Made by a program: the position numbers and the translations under genes | Source of the DNA: Daejeonella sp. JGW-45 | Lineage (GTDB): Bacteria > Bacteroidota > Bacteroidia > Sphingobacteriales > Sphingobacteriaceae | Direction: 5' to 3' | DNA: 64,000 nt | Assembly: GCF_029360805.1 (NCBI RefSeq) | Contig: NZ_JARKNC010000008.1 | Coordinates: forward strand, 742,339 to 806,338 | Part shown: positions 55,740 to 64,000 of the stretch, in pieces | How positions within the stretch are numbered: position 1 is the stretch's first letter | Layout of the letters: the number at the start of each line of letters is the position of its first letter | Notes under the pieces: model-generated | Databases searched by the model: none | Seen by the model: the letters and a program-made list of their open reading frames with translations, nothing else | Told to the model about the DNA's origin: nothing

Positions 55740-57647
55740 CTACTCCTCCGTTTTCAACTCGAACCAAAACGTCGCGCCCTTTCCTTCTTCACTTTCAACG
55801 GCTATTTTACTGTCGTGATATTTAAGGATTTCGGAGACAAGGTAAAGCCCGATCCCAAAACCCGATACGGTTTTCATTTTCTCGCTTTCGACACGGTAAA
55901 AACGTTCGAATAACCTTTTCTGGTCAGACTTGCTAATTCCGACTCCCTCATCTGAAACGTAAACCTTTACCAAATCGCCATGTTTTTCGCAGCCAATTAT
56001 AATTGTACTGCCTTTGTGAGAATATTTAATCGCATTGCTGATCAGGTTGATCAGCACCTGGCTAATTTTATCTTTGTCAGCGTTAACAACAATATCTTCG
56101 CAATTCTTTAACTCAATGATATGCCCGGCGGCAAGAAACTGAGCATCCGACGCCAGGTCTTCCAACAAAGGATACAATGTAAAGGCTTCTTTATTAAGCC
56201 GGATCTTACCTTCTTCCAGCCTGGCCAGACTTAAAAAATCATTGATCAGGTAGGTCATTTTGTTGGTTTGTGCTTCTGCACGCGTCAGAGCATTTACAGA
56301 AAAGTCCAGTCCTTCCTTTTTTGCTTTGGCAAGAAGAACCTGTATATACGATTTCACAGAGGTCAGGGGAGTTTTAAGTTCATGACTTACGATAGCTATG
56401 AAATCATTTTTCCGCTCCTCCTCCTGCTTTTTACTGGTTATATCACGGGCAATCTTTGAAAAGCCTATAATATTTCCTTTGGAATCCTTTACCGGCGAAA
56501 TGGTCAGAGAAAGATCAATGATCTTTTTGTCCTTGGTGATCCTTTTAGTTTCAAAATGTTCCACACGCTCTCCCCTTCTGAGCCGGGCCAGTATCAGGGG
56601 CTCCTCATCCTGCCGGTCCTCAGGGATCAGCATCAATATCGACTTCCCTATAACTTCTGACTCCGTGTAACCAAATAACCGCTGCGCTGAAGCATTCCAG
56701 CTGGTGATTATCCCCTCAAGCGATTTACTTATAATTGCATCGTCAGACGATTCGATTATTGCAGCTAATTTCGCTCCTTTCTCTTCCGCCTGCTTAATAT
56801 CCGTGATATCCATCGACATCACCAAAGCAGCGTATATCTCGTCCTTTTCATCCCTTAATGGCATCAGGTGAACAACGAAATCCAGACCTTCGAACGATTT
56901 AGTTTCGACCGAGAACTTCTCGCCGGCAAGGGCCCTCTCAAATAAGGGTTTAGCGACCTCATATCTTCCCGGCGGCAAAACTTCTGACGGGTGCTTCCCC
57001 TCGTAACTACTTTCGGTGTAACCCAGTCGCTCCATTATATCCCCTTCCACTGTAATAAAGCGGTGATTTCTGTCAATAATGAGGATCAGGGTCTTTGGAA
57101 TATTGAGAACGATAGTTTTAAAAAGATTTTCACTTTTGCTGATCTGTTCAGCAGCCAATTCCATCGCCATACGTAAGCGGGTCTCATTTTCTTCCAGGTC
57201 TTTGATTAACAAAGTCCTATTATCTTGTTCTTGCGATAAAAGAGTGACGTCTTTCGTCAGGCAACGAATATGCATGAACTTCCCTTCCCTGCGGTAAACG
57301 TTAGAGTGGATGAGAACACTTTTTACAGATCCATCTTTTGCTTTGAGCTTTGCCGGGTAACTTTCGAGTGTTTCATTGGCTGTCGAGCGCGACAAAATAT
57401 CGTTGAATGCCTTCGCGTCGACATGAAAGTCAGCTATTGACCGGCCGATGTATTCTTCTTTTTTATATCCCAGCAGGTTCAGTTCGGCCTGATTGACCCA
57501 GATTATTTCACCATTGTGGTTTACCCAATGGATTGGCATAGCAGCATTTTCTACAAAATCACTAAGCTCGTCAACACGCTGACTGAGTTGCTCCTCACGT
57601 TGCTTTGCCCGCAAAAGTTCCTTCTCCAATTGTTCAACAGTTCGCAT
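55740..57647 (-). CDS. PAS-domain sensor histidine kinase (soluble)
   Basis: 635 residues from the ATG at 57647 (frame extends 6 bp further to a TTG). No membrane helix. A coiled coil, then three PAS domains (~30-150, ~175-285 and ~290-410), HisKA with FIAIVSHELKTPLTSVKS, and HATPase with NLISNAIKYS, DEGVGIS and GFGIGLYLV. No cognate regulator is adjacent. PAS sensors of this type commonly read redox, light or small ligands; signal unknown. Confidence 0.95.
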   Translation of the reverse strand: MRTVEQLEKELLRAKQREEQLSQRVDELSDFVENAAMPIHWVNHNGEIIWVNQAELNLLGYKKEEYIGRSIADFHVDAKAFNDILSRSTANETLESYPAKLKAKDGSVKSVLIHSNVYRREGKFMHIRCLTKDVTLLSQEQDNRTLLIKDLEENETRLRMAMELAAEQISKSENLFKTIVLNIPKTLILIIDRNHRFITVEGDIMERLGYTESSYEGKHPSEVLPPGRYEVAKPLFERALAGEKFSVETKSFEGLDFVVHLMPLRDEKDEIYAALVMSMDITDIKQAEEKGAKLAAIIESSDDAIISKSLEGIITSWNASAQRLFGYTESEVIGKSILMLIPEDRQDEEPLILARLRRGERVEHFETKRITKDKKIIDLSLTISPVKDSKGNIIGFSKIARDITSKKQEEERKNDFIAIVSHELKTPLTSVKSYIQVLLAKAKKEGLDFSVNALTRAEAQTNKMTYLINDFLSLARLEEGKIRLNKEAFTLYPLLEDLASDAQFLAAGHIIELKNCEDIVVNADKDKISQVLINLISNAIKYSHKGSTIIIGCEKHGDLVKVYVSDEGVGISKSDQKRLFERFYRVESEKMKTVSGFGIGLYLVSEILKYHDSKIAVESEEGKGATFWFELKTEE

Positions 57648-57697
57648 AGGCAAATTTAAAGAGAGTTAAATAACAATTCTTAATCCGTATTTCGAAA

Positions 57698-58303
57698 TCA
57701 CAAGAGCCTGTCCTTGATAACTAATGTGCCGGCAATCTTATCATGAATACCTTGCTGGCGTTTATCAAAAAAGCCATAGGCGTATCCCAGGCCCAGTGTG
57801 GCTACGCAGATGAGCTTTGACAAATTCCTTACCGCTGATCTTCCTATTGTAATAGGAAGCCCGGCTTCATCAGTTACTTTCAGTCCCATAAGCACCTTTC
57901 CATAAGTTCCCTGTTTCTTCGAGGCTTCGGCCACGATGCTGTAGATCATTTTGGCAATTGGGATAATACCCAATCCGCTCAGAGCCGCTATGATCCTCGC
58001 TTCCTTTTCATTTATAAATAGCACCGTCACCGTAGCAATTACACAGTAAATTGCGAATACCAGGAAGTAATCTACTATTATAGCCAGCAAACGGACATCC
58101 AGGGATGCGAAGTACTGGGGCCTCCTGACCTGGGTCTTCATGCCCAGGAGCTCGCAAAGCTCCGGTATTTCGTGGGCCTCCTTATAGTCGTCCATCCCGG
58201 CGGTTTTCACAAAGGTGCCCGGCTTAATCCTTAGCTCCTTCAGCTGATCCATTGTATAGGGTCCTTCAGGTTTTCCTTTTACGACAACTATATATCCTTC
58301 CAT
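57698..58303 (-). CDS. GYF_2-RDD membrane protein
   Basis: 201 residues. N-terminal GYF_2-like domain (KGKPEGPYTMDQLKEL, ~1-50) fused to an RDD domain (ASLDVRLLAIIVDYFLVFAI with the Arg and Asp of the name, ~65-195) with three membrane helices. RDD proteins may be transporters or antiporters; role unknown. Ends the minus-strand group after the PspC- and LiaF-like genes. Confidence 0.85.
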   Translation of the reverse strand: MEGYIVVVKGKPEGPYTMDQLKELRIKPGTFVKTAGMDDYKEAHEIPELCELLGMKTQVRRPQYFASLDVRLLAIIVDYFLVFAIYCVIATVTVLFINEKEARIIAALSGLGIIPIAKMIYSIVAEASKKQGTYGKVLMGLKVTDEAGLPITIGRSAVRNLSKLICVATLGLGYAYGFFDKRQQGIHDKIAGTLVIKDRLL

Positions 58304-58315
58304 TGGCTTATAGCA

Positions 58316-58352
58316 AAGCGGAAGCTTCCGTACTTTCCGGAAGCTTCCGCTT
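58316..58352 (-). terminator. Palindromic terminator after the LiaF-like gene
   Basis: AAGCGGAAGCTTCCG / CGGAAGCTTCCGCTT, 15-bp perfect arms with a 7-nt loop, between the LiaF-like stop and the RDD start. No long T-run on the minus strand, so it may also be a structured repeat. Confidence 0.7.
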
Positions 58353-58370
58353 AATGCTTAACAAATATAT

Positions 58371-59312
58371 TTAATACTTTCTTACTTCGAATGAAGACAG
58401 GCCACCTTTGAGACTGATATTTACTTTATTAGCAGCGGTTTCATAATTACCGGTTTGGTAGGAACCGTCAGATTGCTTGGTAAAGCCGTTAAAATCCTTA
58501 GATGATAAGCCGCTGTCTACCACTATGCGGCAGCCGGAAGCTTCCGGAACTTCTATTTCAACACTTGCCACGCCTGTTTGTACAGACACGTCGGTAAGCG
58601 GCAGCCGTGATCCTATTTTTGCCTGGAACGAGGCCGCGCCGCCTTCAAAATTCAAACTGCGTACCTGGAAATGCTCAAGATCGAAATTAGCTTCACCTGC
58701 GCCCATCTCCACTGTAATATCCCAAACAGGATTACGGTTAAGGCGCAGTCGCGTTTCGTTGGATTCCAAATCATCCATCTTAAACCCGCGCCCCTTTTTA
58801 TCTCTTTTCCGAAACTCCAGCACCTCTACTGAATCCAGGGTTGTTTTTTCCAAAGTATAGCCGCCATAAGGCTCCTTCACATCAGCCTGGAATAAGCTGA
58901 CAGTACTATCCGTAAGCGTGTAAACCGTTGCCCCCCCCTTTACCGTCAATGAAGCTGATTTCGCACCGGTATATGGTTCAGTGAATGAATTTACGGCATT
59001 CCAATCCGCGCTTTTATTCCGCTTTTTATTATCAAACTTAAAGTGGACCCAGCCGTTGTCTTCCCTTGGTATTGAACCCTGATATCCTATAAATGCAAGC
59101 ACAATTAAGGTAACTGAGCCAGCTAATATCGGCGCGCTCGTTTTATTGGCAAAACGGCTCAGCAGCATATTGACACCGATGAGGATGAAAATAATAGGCC
59201 AGAATCGCCATACTGATCCCCAGTAAAAGTTTATTACATCAAAGTTGTCGAGCATAAAGACAGTTCCAACGAAGATGAAGATCAGGCCCCAGATAATTTT
59301 TTCGGTTTTCAT
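58371..59312 (-). CDS. LiaF/toastrack-like envelope protein
   Basis: 313 residues. Three to four N-terminal membrane helices with IIWGLIFIFVGTVFMLDNF and FWPIIFILIGVNML (DUF5668-type), then a C-terminal beta-helix-like domain rich in Gly/Val with repeated LTVKGG, MGAGEANFDL, TGVASVEIEV and SLKGGLSSFEV strands. Such proteins sense or damp cell-envelope stress with PspC-type partners (family knowledge). Next to a PspC gene here, 65 bp downstream of it. Confidence 0.85.
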   Translation of the reverse strand: MKTEKIIWGLIFIFVGTVFMLDNFDVINFYWGSVWRFWPIIFILIGVNMLLSRFANKTSAPILAGSVTLIVLAFIGYQGSIPREDNGWVHFKFDNKKRNKSADWNAVNSFTEPYTGAKSASLTVKGGATVYTLTDSTVSLFQADVKEPYGGYTLEKTTLDSVEVLEFRKRDKKGRGFKMDDLESNETRLRLNRNPVWDITVEMGAGEANFDLEHFQVRSLNFEGGAASFQAKIGSRLPLTDVSVQTGVASVEIEVPEASGCRIVVDSGLSSKDFNGFTKQSDGSYQTGNYETAANKVNISLKGGLSSFEVRKY

Positions 59313-59377
59313 AATTTAATGTTTCTTGTTTATATGTGAGAACATTAGAAAGCACCCTGACAGGGGCTGCCATTATT

Positions 59378-59977
59378 CTAAACTTCCTTGTTAGTGTTTT
59401 CGTCAGCAATAATAGTGGTTTCTTCTGTAGCCGCAGCAGTGCCGGGTTGAGCCGCAGCTTTAGCTTCCTGTTCAGCACGCTGTTTTTCCTTCCATTCCTC
59501 TTTCCAGGATCGTTTATTAGCATTCGCAATCATCATTATCCCAGGGATAATGAACACCAAAGGCCAGAGTTTGTGGAATTCGAACCAATATGGCACGAAG
59601 TGAAATTCGTCGAGCAGAAAAAAGGCCCCAAATATGACGAATAAAAGCCCGATCATTACTCCGCCATTGCCAGACTTCTTTTTCTTTGGATAAGGAATTC
59701 CGGTAAAGGTTGGATCATTTACCGGGCCGCCAGGATTTGCTGCATTATCGTAAACTTTGTAATCTGCATTGAACTGGCTATAATTGGGGTTAAAAGGTTT
59801 CGCCGGTACAGCGATCCATAATACGATATAAGCCAATACCCCAGAGAAGCCAGCCAGGACAGCCAGTACAAATGCAATGCGTATCCATGTTACGTCAACA
59901 TCGAAGTATTCTGCAAGTCCGGCACAGACCCCAGCTATCGTTTTCTCCTGCTCATTCCGTTGTAGTTTCTTTTCCAT
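59378..59977 (-). CDS. PspC-domain protein
   Basis: 199 residues. PspC domain (RNEQEKTIAGVCAGLAEYFDVDVTWIR, first ~65 residues) with a membrane helix, a ~40-residue linker, then a DUF5668-like helix pair (~105-155) and an Ala/Glu-rich tail. PspC links membrane damage to the phage-shock response in other phyla. Probable operon with the LiaF-like gene. Confidence 0.92.
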   Translation of the reverse strand: MEKKLQRNEQEKTIAGVCAGLAEYFDVDVTWIRIAFVLAVLAGFSGVLAYIVLWIAVPAKPFNPNYSQFNADYKVYDNAANPGGPVNDPTFTGIPYPKKKKSGNGGVMIGLLFVIFGAFFLLDEFHFVPYWFEFHKLWPLVFIIPGIMMIANANKRSWKEEWKEKQRAEQEAKAAAQPGTAAATEETTIIADENTNKEV

Positions 59978-60284
59978 TTTTTTAAGCGTTTAAATTGTTT
60001 TCTTTTTTAGTTTAGGTTTAGGTCAACAGGATGGTTATTCCTTTGTTAACAGATCAAAACTACTTCAAGAACTGCATCTGCTAAATAGCAAATAGGCAGG
60101 GTATACCAAGTACTCGGTAAACGGCGGTTAAATGTCGGCGAAAAAGAATCAAGAGCCAGGAATCAAGATTTCTGCACAGCGTAACTTTGTCATCAGTCAC
60201 CGAAAATGAAGTATTACCTTCCCTTCCACTTTCCACTTTCCACTTTCCACTTTCAACTTTCAACTTTCAACTTTCAACTAAATC
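59978..60284. repeat. Gap with TTCCACT/TTCAACT heptamer array
   Basis: 307 bp without a gene. From 60224 to about 60279 CTTTCCA-type words (x4) are followed by CTTTCAA-type words (x4), then the SDR stop. An open frame on the minus strand is only the translated repeat. It shares its word (reverse complement TGGAAAG) with the array at 45836. Confidence 0.85.
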
Positions 60285-60980
60285 TCACCTAAATAAAGGC
60301 CGGATCACCACCTCGTCCATATTCGCACCGGCACTTAGCTGAATACTTGCCATAACTGCTCTGGCCACGTCTTCAGGATGTACAAACCGTTCTGGCGGAA
60401 GCGTAGTACCCGACCAGGAATCTGTTAGCGTGGCCCCCGGAAGAACTGCTGTCACACGTATTCCCGATGGCATCAGCTCATCCCGTAGTATACGGGTTAA
60501 ACTCAAGAGGGCTGCCTTGGTTATACTGTAAGATGCAGAACTGGTTAACAGCTTTACACTGGCAATGGAGCAGATATTGATGATATGCCCGCTTTTACGG
60601 CTGATCATTTCCCTGGCAAAGAATTTAGACAGATAATGCGGTGCATGAACATTGACCTGCATTTGCTTTTCAAGCGCATCGCCCGCTTCTTCCATCAATC
60701 CAGAAGGAAGGAAAAGCCCCGCATTATTAACGAGAATATCCACAGTACCCAGACTTTCCAGGGCAAAACGGGCAAACGCCTCCACATCTGCCCTGTTAAC
60801 AACATCCGCAGCCAGACCATAAAATTTCAATGCCGGGTACAAAGCAGAGAGCTCTGTGACAAAATTTCTAACATCGTCGGGATTTCTCGCACACAAAGCG
60901 ACATTATAATTGTTAGCAGCAAGACGCAGTGCCAAAGCTCTGCCTATTCCCTTAGTTGCACCGGTTACAATAGCATTCAT
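60285..60980 (-). CDS. Short-chain dehydrogenase/reductase
   Basis: 231 residues. TGATKGIGRALAL cofactor loop, NNAGLFLP, catalytic SIASVKLLTSSASYSITKAAL (Tyr-x3-Lys) and a C-terminal Val/Ile-rich end. It resembles sepiapterin-reductase-like and FabG-like SDRs. The start lies 144 bp from the divergent mlaE gene. Substrate unknown. Confidence 0.9.
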   Translation of the reverse strand: MNAIVTGATKGIGRALALRLAANNYNVALCARNPDDVRNFVTELSALYPALKFYGLAADVVNRADVEAFARFALESLGTVDILVNNAGLFLPSGLMEEAGDALEKQMQVNVHAPHYLSKFFAREMISRKSGHIINICSIASVKLLTSSASYSITKAALLSLTRILRDELMPSGIRVTAVLPGATLTDSWSGTTLPPERFVHPEDVARAVMASIQLSAGANMDEVVIRPLFR

Positions 60981-61076
60981 GTGCTAAAAATAGCAAAATC
61001 AACGATGGAGACATTTTAAAATTAAGGATATTTGCAAGTGGAAAGCAATTTAACCCCCTGGCATCCGAAGGGATGA

Positions 61077-61084
61077 TAATTTTG
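61077..61084 (+). promoter_or_regulatory. Putative -7 box of the mlaEF promoter
   Basis: TAATTTTG matches TAnnTTTG, 40 bp before the mlaE ATG. The upstream TTTG box is not at good spacing. Confidence 0.4.
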
Positions 61085-61123
61085 TATTATTATTGTACAT
61101 TCTTTTAATTCAAACAGATCCAG

Positions 61124-61858
61124 ATGATATTTCATCCCCTAGGTAAATATATATTGTTGTTAAAAGCTGCGTTCCGCAGGCCCGAAAAATGGAATATATA
61201 CCGGAAGGAGATTTTTCATGAAATGAATGCAATAGGTGTCGGCTCTTTAGGCATCGTAGCAATTATTTCTATCTTCCTTGGTGCGGTAACTACAGTCCAG
61301 ACAGCCTTCCAATTAGTCAGCGATTTTATTCCGAAATCTGTTATAGGTCTTATTGTCCGCGATTCGACTATTCTTGAATTAAGCCCCACCATTTCAGCGA
61401 TCGTCCTCGCCGGAAAGGTAGGCTCGAGCGTAGCCTCGCAGATTGGCACGATGCGGGTTACCGAGCAAATAGATGCTCTTGAGATCATGGGAATTAATTC
61501 ACCGGGATACCTTATCCTGCCTAAGATAATTGCTGCGGTAACGACGATACCCTTACTGGTTATTATTTCTATCGGACTAAGTATCTTCGGGGGGTACCTT
61601 GCTGGCACTGCCTCCGGTGCGGTTACCGCTCAGGATTTCATTACCGGCATTACAACAGATTTTATTCCCTTTACCTTTACTGTTTCGATGGTTAAGGCTG
61701 TGATATTCGCATTTATCATAACAACAGTTTCTGCTTACCAGGGCTTTTATACCAGCGGCGGGGCGCTCGAAGTAGGCCAGTCAAGTACAAAAGCGGTCGT
61801 GATAAGCTGTATTGCTATTCTTTTTTCTGATTACGTTATTGCCCAGTTGTTACTATGA
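61124..61858 (+). CDS. mlaE: MlaE-type ABC transporter permease
   Basis: 244 residues, five to six membrane helices. The MlaE core is visible in FLGAVTTVQTAFQL, APTISAIVLAGKVGSSVASQIGTMRVTEQIDALEIMGI-like sequence, and SYLAG-type GGYLAGTASGA. Moves phospholipid between membranes with MlaF and an MCE protein. It overlaps mlaF by 4 bp (ATGA). Confidence 0.96.
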   Translation: MIFHPLGKYILLLKAAFRRPEKWNIYRKEIFHEMNAIGVGSLGIVAIISIFLGAVTTVQTAFQLVSDFIPKSVIGLIVRDSTILELSPTISAIVLAGKVGSSVASQIGTMRVTEQIDALEIMGINSPGYLILPKIIAAVTTIPLLVIISIGLSIFGGYLAGTASGAVTAQDFITGITTDFIPFTFTVSMVKAVIFAFIITTVSAYQGFYTSGGALEVGQSSTKAVVISCIAILFSDYVIAQLLL

Positions 61859-62607
61859 TAGAGGTTAAAAATATCCATAAGACATTCGGAGAAAATCACG
61901 TATTAAGAGGGATATCCGCCGACTTCAAAGAAGGCATGTGTAACCTGATCATAGGCGGATCAGGATCAGGAAAAACTACTCTTCTGAAGTGTATGGTAGG
62001 CCTTCATGAACCGGACGAGGGCTCCGTTATTTATGATGATCGCGACTTCACACGTATGAACTTCGAGACCCGCATTGAGATCCGTACCGAAATAGGTATG
62101 CTTTTTCAGGGTTCCGCATTATTCGATTCGATGAACGTGGAAGAGAATATCATGTTCCCTTTAAATATGTTTACCGACAAGCCCCGGAAAGAAAAGCTGG
62201 AGCGCGTTAACTTCTGCCTCGAACGAGTTAACCTCGCCGGGAAAAACAAGCTGTTCCCGGCCGAGCTATCCGGCGGGATGAAGAAACGTGTGGGAATAGC
62301 ACGTGCCATTGCAATGAACCCGAAATACCTGTTCGTAGATGAACCAAATTCAGGACTTGACCCTAAAACTTCGATAGTTATTGATGACCTGATCCAGGAA
62401 TTAACAGAAGAATATAAAACAACCACCATCGTGGTAACACACGATATGAACTCCGTGATGGGCATCGGAGAAAACATCATATTCCTCCACGAAGGACAAA
62501 AATGGTGGGAAGGATCTAACAAGGAAATCTCGAATACCGATAATCAGGAATTAAATGATTTCGTATTTGCCAGCAAATTTATGAGGGCACTTCAAAAAAA
62601 TAAATAA
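61855..62607 (+). CDS. mlaF: MlaF-type ABC transporter ATPase
   Basis: 250 residues. Walker A GGSGSGKTTLLKC, signature LSGGMKKRVGIARA, Walker B YLFVDEPNSGLDP and VTHDM H-loop. Energises the MlaE permease. ATGA overlap with mlaE implies coupled translation. No MCE substrate-binding gene follows in the window; the next gene is a methyltransferase. Confidence 0.96.
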   Translation: MIEVKNIHKTFGENHVLRGISADFKEGMCNLIIGGSGSGKTTLLKCMVGLHEPDEGSVIYDDRDFTRMNFETRIEIRTEIGMLFQGSALFDSMNVEENIMFPLNMFTDKPRKEKLERVNFCLERVNLAGKNKLFPAELSGGMKKRVGIARAIAMNPKYLFVDEPNSGLDPKTSIVIDDLIQELTEEYKTTTIVVTHDMNSVMGIGENIIFLHEGQKWWEGSNKEISNTDNQELNDFVFASKFMRALQKNK

Positions 62608-62635
62608 CAAGTCGTCCGACGAGTAACCAGGAACA

Positions 62636-63523
62636 ATGATCCAACTTCTAACCCCCTCCCTTTTTAAAGATTACGAACTTATCGATTGCGGCGATTTCGA
62701 AAAACTTGAGCGCTTCGGTAATATCGTCCTGATACGTCCGGAGCCTCAGGCGGTTTGGTCCAAGGGCCTTTCTGAAAGCGAATGGACCAAACAACACCAC
62801 ATCCGGTTTAAAGGCAGGTCGGCAACATCAGGCGAATGGATCAAAAAGGATAAGAAAACACCAGATCGCTGGCATATAAAATATCAGAAAGAGGATCTCA
62901 CCCTCCAGTTCAGGCTGGCACTTACCTCTTTCAAACACTTGGGTATTTTTCCCGAACAGGCAGTCAACTGGGACTATATTATTAAGTGCATCAAAGCCTT
63001 CAAAAATAAACAGCCGAAGGTGTTAAACCTGTTCGCGTATACAGGCGGCGCCTCCCTGGCGGCTCGGGCTGCGGGAGCTGAAACCACGCATGTTGATTCT
63101 ATCAAGCAGGTTGTTAGCTGGGCAAATGAAAACCAGGCGCTGTCCGGGCTTGACAACATCCGGTGGACTGTTGAAGACGCTCTAAAATTTGTAAAAAGAG
63201 AGGTTAAACGAGGTAAAAAGTATAATGGCATCATTCTGGATCCTCCCGCCTATGGGCATGGACCGAATGGGGAAAAATGGAAGCTTGAAGATAATATCCA
63301 GGAGATGATGCAGGATGTTGTCTCCTTGCTTGATGAAGAAGAGCACTTTCTGATACTGAACACTTACTCACTCGGATTTTCATCCGTAATCGTAGACAAC
63401 CTGATCAGGTCTTCATTCCCGGCGGTTAAAAACCTGGAAACAGGAGAGCTTTACCTACAGGCTACCTCGGGACCTAAATTACCCCTGGGAGTTTTTGGAA
63501 AATTCTTTAAAACATCATTATGA
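62636..63523 (+). CDS. Class I SAM-dependent methyltransferase (RlmI/RlmK-like)
   Basis: 295 residues. A ~110-residue N-terminal part with SKGLSESEWTKQHHIRFKGRS and QFRLALTSFKHLGIFPEQ, then SAM motif LNLFAYTGGASLAARAAGA, DSIKQVVSWANENQAL, and ILDPPAYGHGPNGEKW. The DPPAYG motif suits 23S rRNA cytosine-C5 methyltransferases of the RlmI type. A 30-codon ORF overlaps its stop by ATGA, but I do not trust it as a gene. Confidence 0.9.
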   Translation: MIQLLTPSLFKDYELIDCGDFEKLERFGNIVLIRPEPQAVWSKGLSESEWTKQHHIRFKGRSATSGEWIKKDKKTPDRWHIKYQKEDLTLQFRLALTSFKHLGIFPEQAVNWDYIIKCIKAFKNKQPKVLNLFAYTGGASLAARAAGAETTHVDSIKQVVSWANENQALSGLDNIRWTVEDALKFVKREVKRGKKYNGIILDPPAYGHGPNGEKWKLEDNIQEMMQDVVSLLDEEEHFLILNTYSLGFSSVIVDNLIRSSFPAVKNLETGELYLQATSGPKLPLGVFGKFFKTSL

Positions 63524-63662
63524 ATACCTTAACTTGTACCACAGGGCAAAATCCGGCAAATTATTCTCCGAATATTACGGAGATTGAAAGGTTGAAGGAA
63601 CAAAGACAATAAAACATGTATGAGATGGTTCTATAAGAAACCGGAATCGAAGAAAAACTAAT

Positions 63663-64000
63663 ATGAATATTAAACACACCACCCTAATTATCGGACTTGC
63701 AATCAGTACAGCATTTACGGGATGCTCAGAATCAGGGATAAAGGCTTCGGAAACAACGAAGCCAAAAGATTCTACAAAAACAGATGAACCGGTAAGCGAG
63801 CTGAAAGCCACATCAAGTGAGTACCCACCTATCGATACTGCGCTCTATAATGAAAAGATCAGGCAGCTTGCAAATGGTGATACGACCGGCAGGTGGCCGG
63901 TAAAGAACCAACCCTATCCGCTGCCTGGCGCCATATTGCCGTTTAAACGCGTGGTAACCTATTATGGAAACCTGTATTCGAAAAAGATGGGCGCCCTGGG
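63663..64000 (+). CDS. Lipoprotein of unknown family (3' end outside window)
   Basis: The open frame from the ATG at 63663 has no stop before the right edge (112 complete codons). Signal peptide MNIKHTTLIIGLAISTAFTGC with lipid Cys21. A polar Ser/Thr/Lys linker follows, then a folded part beginning YPPIDTALYNEKIRQLANG and LPGAILPFKRVVTYYGNLYSKKMGALG. I recall similar PGAILPxxRVVAYYGN sequences as hypothetical Bacteroidota proteins; function not recognised. Confidence 0.82.
   Translation, partial: MNIKHTTLIIGLAISTAFTGCSESGIKASETTKPKDSTKTDEPVSELKATSSEYPPIDTALYNEKIRQLANGDTTGRWPVKNQPYPLPGAILPFKRVVTYYGNLYSKKMGAL

Noticed and set aside
60081-60263. Minus-strand ORF beginning MKVESGKWKVESG
   Set aside because: It is the translation of the TGGAAAG/TTGAAAG heptamer array; no independent support.
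63520-63612. 30-codon ORF overlapping the methyltransferase stop (ATGA)
   Set aside because: Coupling is suggestive, but the peptide has no recognisable feature and the length is within chance.

Overview
This window comes from a Bacteroidota chromosome, most likely the family Sphingobacteriaceae (Pedobacter/Mucilaginibacter-like). The support is a long IspG with an internal insertion, an ilv-leu supercluster with the phylum-type KARI, a HemC-HemD fusion, an atpDC pair apart from the other ATP synthase genes, DUF4153/PspC/LiaF-like envelope proteins, few Shine-Dalgarno sites and Bacteroidota -7 boxes (TAnnTTTG). No phage, IS transposase, CRISPR or rRNA was seen. There is one tRNA, tRNA-Arg(ACG).

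Layout. 1-5.3 kb: a signalling module with a hybrid histidine kinase (cut by the left edge), a stand-alone receiver, CheR and CheB. 5.3-10 kb (mostly minus strand): topoisomerase IB, Obg, adenylate kinase, tRNA-Arg, an RmlD-like reductase and a small membrane protein. 10.6-12.4 kb: atpD-atpC. 12.5-25.7 kb: branched-chain amino acid operon ilvD-ilvB-ilvN-ilvC-(degenerate leuC paralogue)-leuA-leuC-leuD-(second LeuA-like/citramalate-type synthase)-leuB. It is preceded by a leader peptide and a transcription attenuator that appear in no gene call. 25.8-33.2 kb: a GxxExxY nuclease-like gene between AGGAT arrays, an orphan ABC ATPase, a sigma/anti-sigma-like/outer-membrane trio, a DnaJ-type co-chaperone with its CbpM-like modulator, DUF1304, an outer-membrane protein and HemJ. 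33.4-42.1 kb (minus): haem genes hemA, hemCD, hemB, hemL, then a two-component system and a TPR protein wedged in front of hemE. 42.2-64 kb: lspA, hydrolase, ispG, gdhA, a glutamate-synthase-like FMN protein, membrane proteins, amidohydrolase, BlaI/BlaR1-like pair, PAS kinase, RDD/LiaF/PspC envelope genes, two SDRs, MlaE/MlaF-type ABC transporter, rRNA methyltransferase and the start of a lipoprotein gene.

Most striking signals. (1) Nearly every larger intergenic gap carries a short array whose sequence repeats with a 7-bp period (8 bp at one locus). Each locus uses its own words, the arrays often stop exactly at a start or stop codon, and arms are often inverted. About 19 arrays lie in this 64 kb. 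They resemble in concept the heptanucleotide STRR repeats of cyanobacteria, but I know of no description for this group. (2) A complete ribosome-mediated attenuator precedes ilvD: a 35-codon Leu/Ile/Val-rich leader peptide, a perfect 7-bp antiterminator that starts at the leader stop, and a competing terminator. (3) A full-length, in-frame LeuC pseudoenzyme that has lost the [4Fe-4S] cysteines and active-site motifs sits inside the leu operon. (4) A two-component system is locked by overlapping genes into the hemL-hemE operon.

Start codons were moved from the longest open frame where an upstream TTG/GTG or an implausible extension was the alternative. Identifications rest on motifs and remembered families, not on database searches.
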